From Prolixibacteraceae bacterium (lineage in GTDB: Bacteria; Bacteroidota; Bacteroidia; Bacteroidales; Prolixibacteraceae), in the NCBI GenBank assembly GCA_028377305.1, contig JAONJW010000003.1:1-64000 (forward strand): 64,000 nt of DNA. Reading direction: 5' to 3'. A program made the position numbers and the translations under genes. The stretch's first letter is position 1, and each line of letters opens with the position of its first letter. The notes under the pieces were generated by a model, which did not search any database, had not been told where the DNA came from, and saw only the letters and a program-made list of their open reading frames with translations. This document shows, in pieces, positions 51,023-59,393 of this stretch.

Positions 51023-51781
51023 TTAGACTTCAATCATTAGACTTGGATCTAGGATATTCAACTTACATTGACGTTTATCCGACTCTTTTCTTGCTCTCTC
51101 ATATGGACGATAGACATAGGTTACTCCATATTCACTAGCTCTTTCTCGTTTTCTTTCAGAGGGAAGTCTTGAGAAATATCCCTCTATTTCATTCCATAGA
51201 GTAAGTATATATTGGTCTGCATCATTTCGTAGCTTTAATACTTCTTCGGAGAGTCTAAGTGTACTTTTCTTGAAAGTATTATGACTAAAATATAGGTCCT
51301 TAAATAGATCGTACTTAACTTTCACCACAGCGATAGAAGGAGAGTAGATTGGATTTCCTCTTTGTGCTATGCGTTCTTGTTCTCCAATAATATATTTCTC
51401 TCCCCATAGAATAAGATCCTTATCATTGTTCAGTGGAGGAAGTTTGGTATTGTTCGGGTCTAACCCATAAAAAACGCGTGTTTCAGCTTTGATCTCCTTT
51501 CTTATAACCGCAAAATTATATACTTGTATAAAGTGATGAAGATATAATCTTGCATTTTCTACTGCTTTCCCATACTTCTTACTATTCATATTTTGTTCTT
51601 TAATTGCCTGTTTCTGATTCAAGGTGGCTCTTTCATAAATAGGATAGAATGATTGAAGCTTAGCAAGAAGAGACGCATCAAATGGAATACTATTAATACT
51701 TTGTTTGTCGGAGATATCAATGGCTTTACGAATAGCTCGTAACCTTGCTTTATCAGTATTGGGCAGTCTACGATATGGCAT
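51023..51781 (-). CDS. Conserved hypothetical protein of Bacteroidota
   Basis: From the ATG at 51781 (MPYRRLPNTDKARLRAIRKA) the protein has 252 residues. The track start adds three. It is soluble, rich in charged helices, with ARLYLHHFIQVYNFAVIRKEI and a later FYGLDPNNTKLP, WGEKYIIGEQERIAQRGNPIYSPSIAVVKVKYDLF. No catalytic motif or nucleic-acid-binding fold is recognised. It lies between two CPBP protease genes, convergent with the first. Similar proteins occur in related genomes as hypothetical proteins. Confidence 0.7.
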   Translation of the reverse strand: MPYRRLPNTDKARLRAIRKAIDISDKQSINSIPFDASLLAKLQSFYPIYERATLNQKQAIKEQNMNSKKYGKAVENARLYLHHFIQVYNFAVIRKEIKAETRVFYGLDPNNTKLPPLNNDKDLILWGEKYIIGEQERIAQRGNPIYSPSIAVVKVKYDLFKDLYFSHNTFKKSTLRLSEEVLKLRNDADQYILTLWNEIEGYFSRLPSERKRERASEYGVTYVYRPYERARKESDKRQCKLNILDPSLMIEV

Positions 51782-51983
51782 AATTATCACGAATAAAGGG
51801 GCGTTATCCTACTACTATTATCAAATACTATAAGACATAACTATGTTGAAAAGTGTGCATATCGTTATGTTCTATATATCTAAAACGACATAGTAGAAAA
51901 ATTGTTCTATAATTTAAGATTAAAGCAATTTACGTTAATTATTTTCAATATGAAGTTATTTCTTTCCCAAAAGAAATAACGAT

Positions 51984-52886
51984 CTAATCATATGCCTCCT
52001 CACTTCTATGAAAATATAGAAATAGACATATGATGATTGTGAATTCAAAGAGAATAGATAATATGGAACCTTCAAAGCCAAATTCTCCACCATTCATGAT
52101 GGTTGTGGTGGTTGTATGACTTTCAATCACTGAATAGAATGATATACCGCTAACATTAAAACCAAATAATGATTGGAAGAAATTCCAGCTTGCGTGAAAA
52201 GCAATAGGAAACCACAAATTGTTGGTATATAGATATGAAAGTCCAAATGTGACTCCTGCTAGGAATAGACTTATTAAGGGGACCAATCCAAGGTTGGGGT
52301 TATACCCATGCATAAGTGTAAAAATAATGGAGCTAAACAATAGTGCAATATACTTATTATACTTGCTCATCAATACACGTTGTATATATCCTCTCACTAA
52401 TATCTCCTCTGTCATTGCTCCAAAAATAAAAAAGAATATAGATGCAACCATCTCGGTTAGATTAAAATGTGTGCGAAGAAAGATTAGTTGATTGGTCGAA
52501 ATAAGAACAATATAACCAATGATAATGCATAATGCAGCTATTATAATACCGAAGATAATGTCTGCGATCCGATTATTAATTCGTAGACCGATATCACGCA
52601 ACTTCTTCTTTTCAATTATTCGTACTGCCCCCCATATTGTAAGCATGGTAGCAAACAGTCCGGATAAACTCGTCCAAAAGTGAGAATTTGAAGACATTTC
52701 TGCTTCTGGTGAATCAATACGAATACCCAACCACATTGTCGTGATATAGGTACAGATACCATATATCACGACCCATGGTACAATAATAAATAAAGACATT
52801 AGCCATAGATACTTTTTTTGACTGCAAGAGGTATCCTGAATAGCATCTTCTTTATGTGATATTTTATTGATATACTGAAGATTCAT
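51984..52886 (-). CDS. CPBP family intramembrane metalloprotease (second copy)
   Basis: A 300-residue protein with a cytoplasmic N-terminal region and about seven membrane helices. EExxxR is Glu160-Glu161...Arg165 in MTEEILVRGYIQRVLM. FTLMHGYNPN supplies the second-motif His, and AFHASWNFFQ the third. It is only distantly similar to the first copy, so it is not a recent duplication. It is preceded on the same strand by the sdh/frd unit promoter region and followed by the hypothetical gene. Confidence 0.9.
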   Translation of the reverse strand: MNLQYINKISHKEDAIQDTSCSQKKYLWLMSLFIIVPWVVIYGICTYITTMWLGIRIDSPEAEMSSNSHFWTSLSGLFATMLTIWGAVRIIEKKKLRDIGLRINNRIADIIFGIIIAALCIIIGYIVLISTNQLIFLRTHFNLTEMVASIFFFIFGAMTEEILVRGYIQRVLMSKYNKYIALLFSSIIFTLMHGYNPNLGLVPLISLFLAGVTFGLSYLYTNNLWFPIAFHASWNFFQSLFGFNVSGISFYSVIESHTTTTTIMNGGEFGFEGSILSILFEFTIIICLFLYFHRSEEAYD

Positions 52887-53011
52887 GGCATATATGGGGA
52901 TAAAAGTATAATAGTACTTAATGTTGTAAATGTATGTTAAAATATATTATTCTAATATGAAACTATATATGTTGTTTAGCATGCAAATAAAATATGGACT
53001 GAGATGTGATA

Positions 53012-53044
53012 TAAAAAAAGCGCCACTTGCGAAAGCGGCGCTCT
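53012..53044 (-). terminator. Terminator of the sdhCAB unit
   Basis: The stem AGCGCC / GGCGCT with an inner CTT / AAG pairing is followed on the minus strand by a run of seven T's, 28 bases after the sdhB stop. Confidence 0.85.
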
Positions 53045-53072
53045 TTATTATTTGATTAGTGCACTGCGACAA

Positions 53073-53834
53073 TTAGTCTGCTAGTTTTGCACATAAATAC
53101 TCACGGTTCAAACGTGCAATGTTTGAAATAGAAATTGCTTTAGGACATGCGATTTCACATGCACCAGTGTTGGTACATCCACCAAATCCAAGCTCATCCA
53201 TTTTAGATACCATTGCTTTCGCTCTACGCTTACCTTCTACTTTACCTTGTGGAAGTTTCGCAAATTGTGAAACTTTCGCAGATACAAATAGCATCGCTGA
53301 AGAGTTTTTACAAGTGGCAACACAAGCACCACAACCGATACATGCAGCTGCATCCATTGCTTCTTCTGCATCGTCTTGTCCAATAGGGATCGCGTTACCA
53401 TCAGGAACACCACCAGTACCTACAGAAACATAACCACCTGCTTGTTGAATCTCTTCAAAAGCATTACGGTTAACAATCAAGTCTTTGATTACAGGGAATG
53501 CTCCAGCTCTCCAAGGCTCAATCGTAATTGTCTCCCCTTCGTTGAATTTACGCATGTGTAACTGACAAGTTGTAATTTCTGTATCAGGTCCGTGTGCTTC
53601 ACCATTGATGTAAAGAGAACACATACCACAGATACCTTCACGACAATCGTGATCAAATGCAACTGGATCATTACCTTCACGAATCAATTGATCGTTAAGG
53701 ATGTCTAGCATCTCTAGAAAAGAACTTCCTTGTGAAACATTTTCCAACTCATAGGTCTCGAATGCTCCTTGTGATTTGGAGTTTTTCTGTCTCCAAATTT
53801 TGATATATAGCTTATTTAAAATCTTATCTGCCAT
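53073..53834 (-). CDS. sdhB: Succinate dehydrogenase/fumarate reductase iron-sulfur subunit
   Basis: A 253-residue protein. The [2Fe-2S] ligands are in [22 protein letters not shown], the [4Fe-4S] motif is [17 protein letters not shown], and the [3Fe-4S] motif is [15 protein letters not shown]. It passes electrons between the flavin subunit and the membrane quinone site. The set is of the type used by anaerobic Bacteroidota for fumarate respiration. Spacing of 23 bases from sdhA supports one transcript. Confidence 0.96.
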   Translation of the reverse strand: MADKILNKLYIKIWRQKNSKSQGAFETYELENVSQGSSFLEMLDILNDQLIREGNDPVAFDHDCREGICGMCSLYINGEAHGPDTEITTCQLHMRKFNEGETITIEPWRAGAFPVIKDLIVNRNAFEEIQQAGGYVSVGTGGVPDGNAIPIGQDDAEEAMDAAACIGCGACVATCKNSSAMLFVSAKVSQFAKLPQGKVEGKRRAKAMVSKMDELGFGGCTNTGACEIACPKAISISNIARLNREYLCAKLAD

Positions 53835-53857
53835 CGTAATGTGGATTATCTAACTAA

Positions 53858-55798
53858 TTATTTATAGCTACGTTGAACAAGTTTTACATTCTCGAAAACT
53901 AATTCTTCTTTATGCATTACAGGCTCTTGCCCAGCACCTTTATACTCCCAAGCCGAAGCGTAACATCCGATCTCATCGTTACGTTTTGCTTCTCCTTCTT
54001 CTGTAGCCGACTCTTCACGGAAGTGTCCACCACATGATTCATTACGTGCCAATGCATCTAATGCCATAAGTTCAGCAATATCGAATGAATCTGCCACACG
54101 AACTGCTTTCTCTAGTTCAGGGTTAAGATTATCCAATTCACCTGGGATGCGTACATTTGTATAGTACTCGTCACGTAGCGCACGAATCTCTGAAACAGCC
54201 GTTTTCAAACCTGCTTCATTACGAGACATACCTACATGATCCCACATGATCATACCCAACTTTTTGTGGAAATAATCTACTGGCTCTGATCCATTCGCAT
54301 TGAAAAGTTGACTCAAGCGATCTGTAACACTCTTCTCGGCTTCTGCAAACTCAGGAAGGGTTGTCTCGATCTTAGGAACCATGATTTCATCTGCAAGATA
54401 ATCACCGATAGTATAAGGAAGAACGAAATATCCATCTGCCAATCCTTGCATCAATGCGGATGCTCCTAGACGGTTTGCACCGTGATCAGAGAAGTTTGCT
54501 TCTCCTAATGAATATAGTCCAGGAATGGTTGTCATCAAGTTATAATCAACCCATGTTCCACCCATTGTGTAGTGAATCGCAGGATAGATCTGCATAGGGT
54601 TGCTATATGGATCAACGTCAGTAATCTTCTCATACATCTGGAAAAGGTTACCATAACGCTTCTCAATAGTATCGCGTCCCAAACGGTCGATAGCATATTT
54701 AAAGTCAAGGAATACCGCTTTACCTTCAGCATTTACACCGAAACCTGCATCACAACGCTCTTTTGCAGCACGAGAAGCAACATCACGCGGTACAAGATTA
54801 CCGTATGATGGGTAACGACGCTCTAGATAAAAGTCGCGATCCTCATCTTTAATATCATTTGCTGAAATCTCTCCTTTTTGAAGTTTAACAGCATCTTCTT
54901 TCTTCTTTGGTACCCAAACACGTCCGTCATTACGTAAAGACTCTGACATCAAAGTCAACTTAGACTGCTGTGATCCGTGAACTGGAATACAAGTCGGGTG
55001 AATCTGTACGAATGCAGGATTCGACATGTAAGCTCCACGACGGTAAATCTGTGCTGCTACCGATCCTGAACATCCCATTGCATTGGTAGAAAGGAAGAAT
55101 ACGTTCCCATAACCTCCTGTACACATACATACAGCATGAGCACCATGTTTTTGAATCTCTCCAGTGATCATGTCACGAGCAATAATACCTCTTGCCTTAC
55201 CATCAACAACAACAAGATCTAGCATCTCCGTACGGTTATGCATCTCTACTGTTCCTGCGTTGATCTGACGGTTTAGTGCTGAATAAGCTCCCAACAATAA
55301 CTGCTGACCAGTTTGTCCACGAGCATAGAACGTACGACTTACCAATACACCACCGAATGAACGGTTAGATAGTGATCCGCCATATTCACGTGCAAATGGA
55401 ACTCCTTGTGCAACACATTGGTCAATGATTAGAGGTGAAACCTCTGCCAAACGATATACGTTCGATTCTCTTGCTCTATAGTCTCCACCTTTAATTGTAT
55501 CGTAGAAAAGACGATAGATAGAGTCATTATCGTTTTGATAATTCTTTGCTGCGTTGATACCTCCCTGTGCTGCAATAGAGTGTGCACGTCGTGGAGAATC
55601 TTGATAACAGAATGCCTTTACGTTGTATCCTAGCTCTCCTAATGAAGCAGCTGCAGATGCACCCGCAAGACCTGTTCCTACAACGATAACGTCTAGTTTA
55701 CGCTTGTTCGCTGGAGAAACAACTTTAATACTTGCTTTATGTTTAGACCATTTCTCGGCCAATGGCCCAGCTGGTGCTTTTGAATCTAAAATGCTCAT
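53858..55798 (-). CDS. sdhA: Succinate dehydrogenase/fumarate reductase flavoprotein subunit
   Basis: A 646-residue protein. [29 protein letters not shown] is the FAD-binding Rossmann segment. [24 protein letters not shown] carries the histidine for covalent FAD. Substrate and capping-domain residues lie in FVQIHPT and around the conserved HYTMGG motif, and the late [26 protein letters not shown] helps define the subfamily. The 646-residue length matches the Bacteroidota-type B enzyme. Direction of reaction cannot be read from the sequence. Confidence 0.96.
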   Translation of the reverse strand: MSILDSKAPAGPLAEKWSKHKASIKVVSPANKRKLDVIVVGTGLAGASAAASLGELGYNVKAFCYQDSPRRAHSIAAQGGINAAKNYQNDNDSIYRLFYDTIKGGDYRARESNVYRLAEVSPLIIDQCVAQGVPFAREYGGSLSNRSFGGVLVSRTFYARGQTGQQLLLGAYSALNRQINAGTVEMHNRTEMLDLVVVDGKARGIIARDMITGEIQKHGAHAVCMCTGGYGNVFFLSTNAMGCSGSVAAQIYRRGAYMSNPAFVQIHPTCIPVHGSQQSKLTLMSESLRNDGRVWVPKKKEDAVKLQKGEISANDIKDEDRDFYLERRYPSYGNLVPRDVASRAAKERCDAGFGVNAEGKAVFLDFKYAIDRLGRDTIEKRYGNLFQMYEKITDVDPYSNPMQIYPAIHYTMGGTWVDYNLMTTIPGLYSLGEANFSDHGANRLGASALMQGLADGYFVLPYTIGDYLADEIMVPKIETTLPEFAEAEKSVTDRLSQLFNANGSEPVDYFHKKLGMIMWDHVGMSRNEAGLKTAVSEIRALRDEYYTNVRIPGELDNLNPELEKAVRVADSFDIAELMALDALARNESCGGHFREESATEEGEAKRNDEIGCYASAWEYKGAGQEPVMHKEELVFENVKLVQRSYK

Positions 55799-55819
55799 CT
55801 GTAAAATCCTTAAAGGTTC

Positions 55820-56512
55820 TTAGAATTTAATCATGAAGTATAATGGAATAATCGCGAATCCGACTGCAATTACCCATGCTAAGATGCGTGCAGCCACTTC
55901 TAATCGCTTTCTCCAAATCTGGTTGTTCCATCCAATAGTATGTAACGCTGACCAGAATCCGTGAGAAATGTGAAGTCCTAAAAGTCCGGAAGCAACGATG
56001 TAGATGATACAGTATAGTGCTGATGATTTAAATAAACCCGCAACAACAGCATAGGCATTTTCCATCTCAACACTTACACCACTTTGCATTACGTGAACTG
56101 CCGTAAGACCTTCGTGTGTGATCTTGAATTTCCACCAGAATTGTGCGATGTGCATTACCAAGAATGCAAGCACCAAACCTCCAAGAATCAACATGTTCTT
56201 CGATGGAGCTATTGGACTAAGCACTTTATCTCCTGAATTGTAAGAAATAGGACGTGCCTTTCTGTTCTCCAAAGTGATTACGAACGACCAAATGATGTGA
56301 ACCAAAAAACCTAGTGCCAATACAGGCTCCATAATCTTGATTGCTGGATTGGTAGCCATAAAGTGTGCTGCCATGTTAAACAAGTCGCCACTGTCGTCAA
56401 AGATCAACAGTAAGTTCAAACTCAGGTGAACACAGATGAATGTTATCAGGAATAACCCAGTAACACTCATAAAGAATTTCTTCCCGATGGAAGATTTCAT
56501 AAAACTGCTCAT
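55820..56512 (-). CDS. sdhC: Succinate dehydrogenase/fumarate reductase cytochrome b subunit
   Basis: A 230-residue membrane protein with five helices, starting MKSSIGKKFFMSVTGLFLITFICVHLSLNLL. Histidines in the helices (CVHLSLN, FLVHIIWSF, FLVMHIAQFWWKF, GLHISHGFWSAL) fit the dihaem cytochrome b of B-type Sdh/Frd (menaquinone). The ATG codes for MSSFMKSS, with a second Met four residues later. A perfect promoter element lies about 60 bases upstream. It is first in the sdhC-sdhA-sdhB order. Confidence 0.95.
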   Translation of the reverse strand: MSSFMKSSIGKKFFMSVTGLFLITFICVHLSLNLLLIFDDSGDLFNMAAHFMATNPAIKIMEPVLALGFLVHIIWSFVITLENRKARPISYNSGDKVLSPIAPSKNMLILGGLVLAFLVMHIAQFWWKFKITHEGLTAVHVMQSGVSVEMENAYAVVAGLFKSSALYCIIYIVASGLLGLHISHGFWSALHTIGWNNQIWRKRLEVAARILAWVIAVGFAIIPLYFMIKF

Positions 56513-56569
56513 AAGTCTCTATTTAAGATATTTGAATCTTTATATAACTGATTTCTATTTAAATCTCCA

Positions 56570-56601
56570 CAAATGTAGAACCCATACGTAAATAGATCAA
56601 T
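56570..56601 (-). promoter_or_regulatory. Bacteroidota-type promoter of sdhCAB
   Basis: Minus strand: ATTG, 20 bases, then the perfect -7 element TACATTTG. The leader is about 50 bases. Confidence 0.6.
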
Positions 56602-56741
56602 AGATCGGCACTATAATTCGACAATTTAAAATGTTTCTAAAAATACAATTCAGTTAGTCTAAAATGTTCATTATTAATACGTAAACATAAAAAGTGTATT
56701 GAACGATCGAATCATCTACTAAAAAAAGTTGTATTACATAC

Positions 56742-57599
56742 CTATTGATCTTCTTTTGTGTCTGTTTTTGTCGATTCTTTTACCTTTTGTCTCTCCTGCC
56801 AATGAGCATCAATTTGAGTGGTAAATTGGTTTAATTGAAATAAGAAAATCTCTGGTTCTTCAATGAATCCATGATGCCCTGAATGTTCTAAAACAGTCAA
56901 ATGTCCATTTCTCCAATTCGGAAAATCTGCTTGTAATTTTTCTAACGGTGCTACTTGGTCATATTTTCCCGCAATGATATGTACGGGAATAGGGTAGCAG
57001 TTTACAAGATGATGCCAAGAGTGTCTTCCTTTCATTGCTTCAATGATATTTACCAATGAAGCGGGGGTCATCTTTTGAGCATCCTCGATCATCTCATCCA
57101 TTACCGAACGCATCCTCTCTCTGTTTTTAGGCGCAAAACTGTCTGGAATAGAGATGCGGGCAATACTCCCTGCTTTTCCCTTTAAAACAAAGCTCTTCTC
57201 TCTCTCTTTAAGTTTTTGATACTCTTTGCTTGCTGCCCATGTAGCACTATGAATAAGGTTTAGGGATTTTAGTGTATTGGGATAAAAAGCAGCCATGGCT
57301 TGTCCCACGTAACCTCCCATAGAGTGCCCTGCGAAATGAACACGTCCTTCAATTTCCAAATGGTCAAGAAGCATCATCATATCTGCTGCAATCTCATCAA
57401 AGCTAAAAGGGGTTGTAACCTCACCAGCATCTCCATGTCCTGGAAGGTCTACCGCGATGACCTTATATTGGAGTGCTAGTTTCTCTTTTATTGGATCGAA
57501 CGCCTTTTTCGATTCCATATAACCGTGTAGAAGTAAAAGGACTTCTCCTTCTCCAAATACTTCAACACAATAGTTTCTATGGTTAATGTTTAGATACAA
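56742..57599 (-). CDS. Alpha/beta hydrolase
   Basis: The track start (57671) is an ATG, but residues 1-24 are not family-like, and a perfect -7 element (TATCTTTG on the minus strand, plus-strand CAAAGATA at 57637-57644) lies inside that part. The TTG at 57599, giving MYLNINHRNYCVEVFGEGE and 285 residues, is preferred; the longer form remains possible. Motifs are LLLHGYMES (oxyanion), DLPGHGDAG, and the nucleophile elbow GHSMGGYVG. The catalytic Asp lies in AGKYDQVAP and the His in HSGHHGFIEEPE. The fold is that of esterases, lipases and C-C hydrolases. Substrate unknown. Confidence 0.88.
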   Translation of the reverse strand: MYLNINHRNYCVEVFGEGEVLLLLHGYMESKKAFDPIKEKLALQYKVIAVDLPGHGDAGEVTTPFSFDEIAADMMMLLDHLEIEGRVHFAGHSMGGYVGQAMAAFYPNTLKSLNLIHSATWAASKEYQKLKEREKSFVLKGKAGSIARISIPDSFAPKNRERMRSVMDEMIEDAQKMTPASLVNIIEAMKGRHSWHHLVNCYPIPVHIIAGKYDQVAPLEKLQADFPNWRNGHLTVLEHSGHHGFIEEPEIFLFQLNQFTTQIDAHWQERQKVKESTKTDTKEDQ

Positions 57600-57671
57600 A
57601 ATGTGTATGATATTTAAGTGTTTATCTGAATACTGACAAAGATAACATCTTTGTGACGAAAAATAGACCAT

Positions 57672-58030
57672 ATGTTTTACCTTAATTATTGGGACCAGAG
57701 GTCTGCGTTATTTTTTAGTAATTATTTTGAATAAATAGTGCAAAGTCCTAACTCCTAACTCTTAATCCATGTGTATTTCATTTCCTAAGTACTATATTAC
57801 TGTACTAGATGAAAAATTACGGATTAAGTTAGAATACAATGAATTTGTTTATTGAAGTTGTAGATAACGTAGTGACCCTACTGTCTTGACAAGGTTTATT
57901 TTATCAAGAACTTATAATAAGGGCATATGATTTATCTATTAAATATGAAAATAAATTAAAAATCGCATGAAATATTTCATATCTTAAACTAAGAGGGGCA
58001 TATTTGCAGAAAAATGCAACTAATATAACA
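57672..58030. other. Divergent intergenic region with a structured element
   Basis: About 360 bases between the hydrolase and the NhaC gene. It contains an imperfect long stem-loop at 57755-57832 and a promoter-like CATATTTG at 57999-58006, 24 bases before the NhaC ATG. Confidence 0.55.
57755..57832. repeat. Long imperfect stem-loop (78 nt)
   Basis: Nested complementary segments: CTAAC-[TC]-TTAATCC pairs with GGATTAA-GTTAG, ATTTCAT with ATGAAAAAT (internal bulge), and CTAAGTAC with GTACTAG around a short loop. It is probably a structured RNA, an operator array, or a decayed mobile fragment. Confidence 0.6.
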
Positions 58031-59335
58031 ATGAACAATAGCGTAAAATCAAACAAATGGGCACTTTTGCCTATTCTTGTTTTCTTAGTAATATATCTGG
58101 TTTCGTCTCTTTGGTCTGGTGACTTTTATAAGATGCCATTGATAATCTCTTTCCTTGTGGCGGCATTTTGTGCCATTGCGATGAATATGGAAAGATCTGT
58201 TCCTGATAAAATCGAATCTTTTGTAAAAGGAATGGGAGATAAGAACATCATGATGATGGTGTTTATTTTTCTATTAGCAGGATGTTTTGCTGCTACAGCA
58301 AAGGCCGTGGGAGCTGTGGACGCTACGGTTAATGTAGGATTACATTTTCTGCCTCCCAATATCATGCTCGCAGGAGTGTTTATCATTTCATGTTTTATAT
58401 CTCTTTCAATTGGTACTTCATTAGGGACAATCCTTGCATTGGCTCCGATGGCGGTTTCATTATCTGAACGAGGAGGTGTAGGCATCGCATTGGCTCTTGG
58501 AGCTATTGTTGGTGGTTCTATGTTTGGAGACAATTTATCTTTGATCTCTGATACTACTATCGCTGCCTCAAGAACGCAAGGGTGTTCGATGAGAGATAAG
58601 TTTAGGATGAACTTCAAAATAGTCGTTCCTGCTGCCATCGTTTCGATCGTGATATATGCCCTATGCAATGTTTCTAGCAGCGTTGAAGCTACAGGCTTTA
58701 CTACACAAGAGTTGATTATGGTACTGCCTTATCTTTTTGTGTTAATCTCGGCACTGGCTGGTATGAATGTAATTTTTGTTTTACTTCTCGGCACTGTATT
58801 TGCAGGCTCAATTGGCCTATTGACTGGCAAACTTGCTGCCTGGGAATGGTTAAAGACCATGAGTGGTGGAGCTATGGGGATGTCGGAAATCATTATAATC
58901 TCTATGATTGTAGGTGGTATTGTGGAGTTGATCCGAATTAATGGTGGAATACAATTTCTATTGAATACCATTGGAAAGCGTGCCAATGGTAAAAAGGGAG
59001 CAGAGTTTGGTGTAGCTATGCTGGTTGGTTTGGTGAATGTATTTACTGCAAATAATACCATTGCTATTGTTATGTCTGGGCCCATTGTAAAAGATATTGC
59101 TTCTGCTTATAATATTTCACCGAAAAGAGCTGCTTCTATTATGGATACCTTCTCTTGTTTCGTACAAGGTATGATCCCATATGGAGCACAGATTCTCGCT
59201 GCGGTAACATTAGTTGGGCTAGACAAGGTGACACCAATAGAATTAATGCAGTTCTTGTACTATCCATATTTAATGGGAATGGCTGCAATTTTATCGATCT
59301 TACTTCAATGGCCAGTAGAAAAAGTCAAATCTTAA
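58031..59335 (+). CDS. NhaC-family Na+/H+ antiporter
   Basis: From the ATG at 58031 (MNNSVKSNKWALLP) the protein has 434 residues; the track start is a TTG nine residues earlier. It has about 12 membrane helices. TSLGTILALAPMAVSLSERGGVGIALALGAIVGGSMFGDNLSLISDTTIAA is the NhaC/IT-superfamily core, with conserved acidic residues in GDNLSLISDTT. It may export sodium or malate coupled to lactate, as known in relatives. It may be cotranscribed with the TonB receptor that begins 55 bases downstream. Confidence 0.9.
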   Translation: MNNSVKSNKWALLPILVFLVIYLVSSLWSGDFYKMPLIISFLVAAFCAIAMNMERSVPDKIESFVKGMGDKNIMMMVFIFLLAGCFAATAKAVGAVDATVNVGLHFLPPNIMLAGVFIISCFISLSIGTSLGTILALAPMAVSLSERGGVGIALALGAIVGGSMFGDNLSLISDTTIAASRTQGCSMRDKFRMNFKIVVPAAIVSIVIYALCNVSSSVEATGFTTQELIMVLPYLFVLISALAGMNVIFVLLLGTVFAGSIGLLTGKLAAWEWLKTMSGGAMGMSEIIIISMIVGGIVELIRINGGIQFLLNTIGKRANGKKGAEFGVAMLVGLVNVFTANNTIAIVMSGPIVKDIASAYNISPKRAASIMDTFSCFVQGMIPYGAQILAAVTLVGLDKVTPIELMQFLYYPYLMGMAAILSILLQWPVEKVKS

Positions 59336-59352
59336 CAACATTATATGTTCAC

Positions 59353-59393
59353 CATTGTTGCTATTAGTGTAAATCAAACTAATAGCAACAATG
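59353..59393 (+). promoter_or_regulatory. 16-bp perfect hairpin covering the TonB receptor start codon
   Basis: CATTGTTGCTATTAGT (59353-59368) and ACTAATAGCAACAATG (59378-59393) are exact complements around a 9-base loop. The final ATG of the right arm is the start codon at 59391. It could act as a translation-blocking hairpin, an attenuator, or the end of the NhaC message. Confidence 0.85.

Noticed and set aside
58126-59085. Long minus-strand ORFs (180 and 118 aa) inside the NhaC gene
   Set aside because: They are antisense to conserved transporter helices. Their hydrophobic pattern mirrors the real gene.
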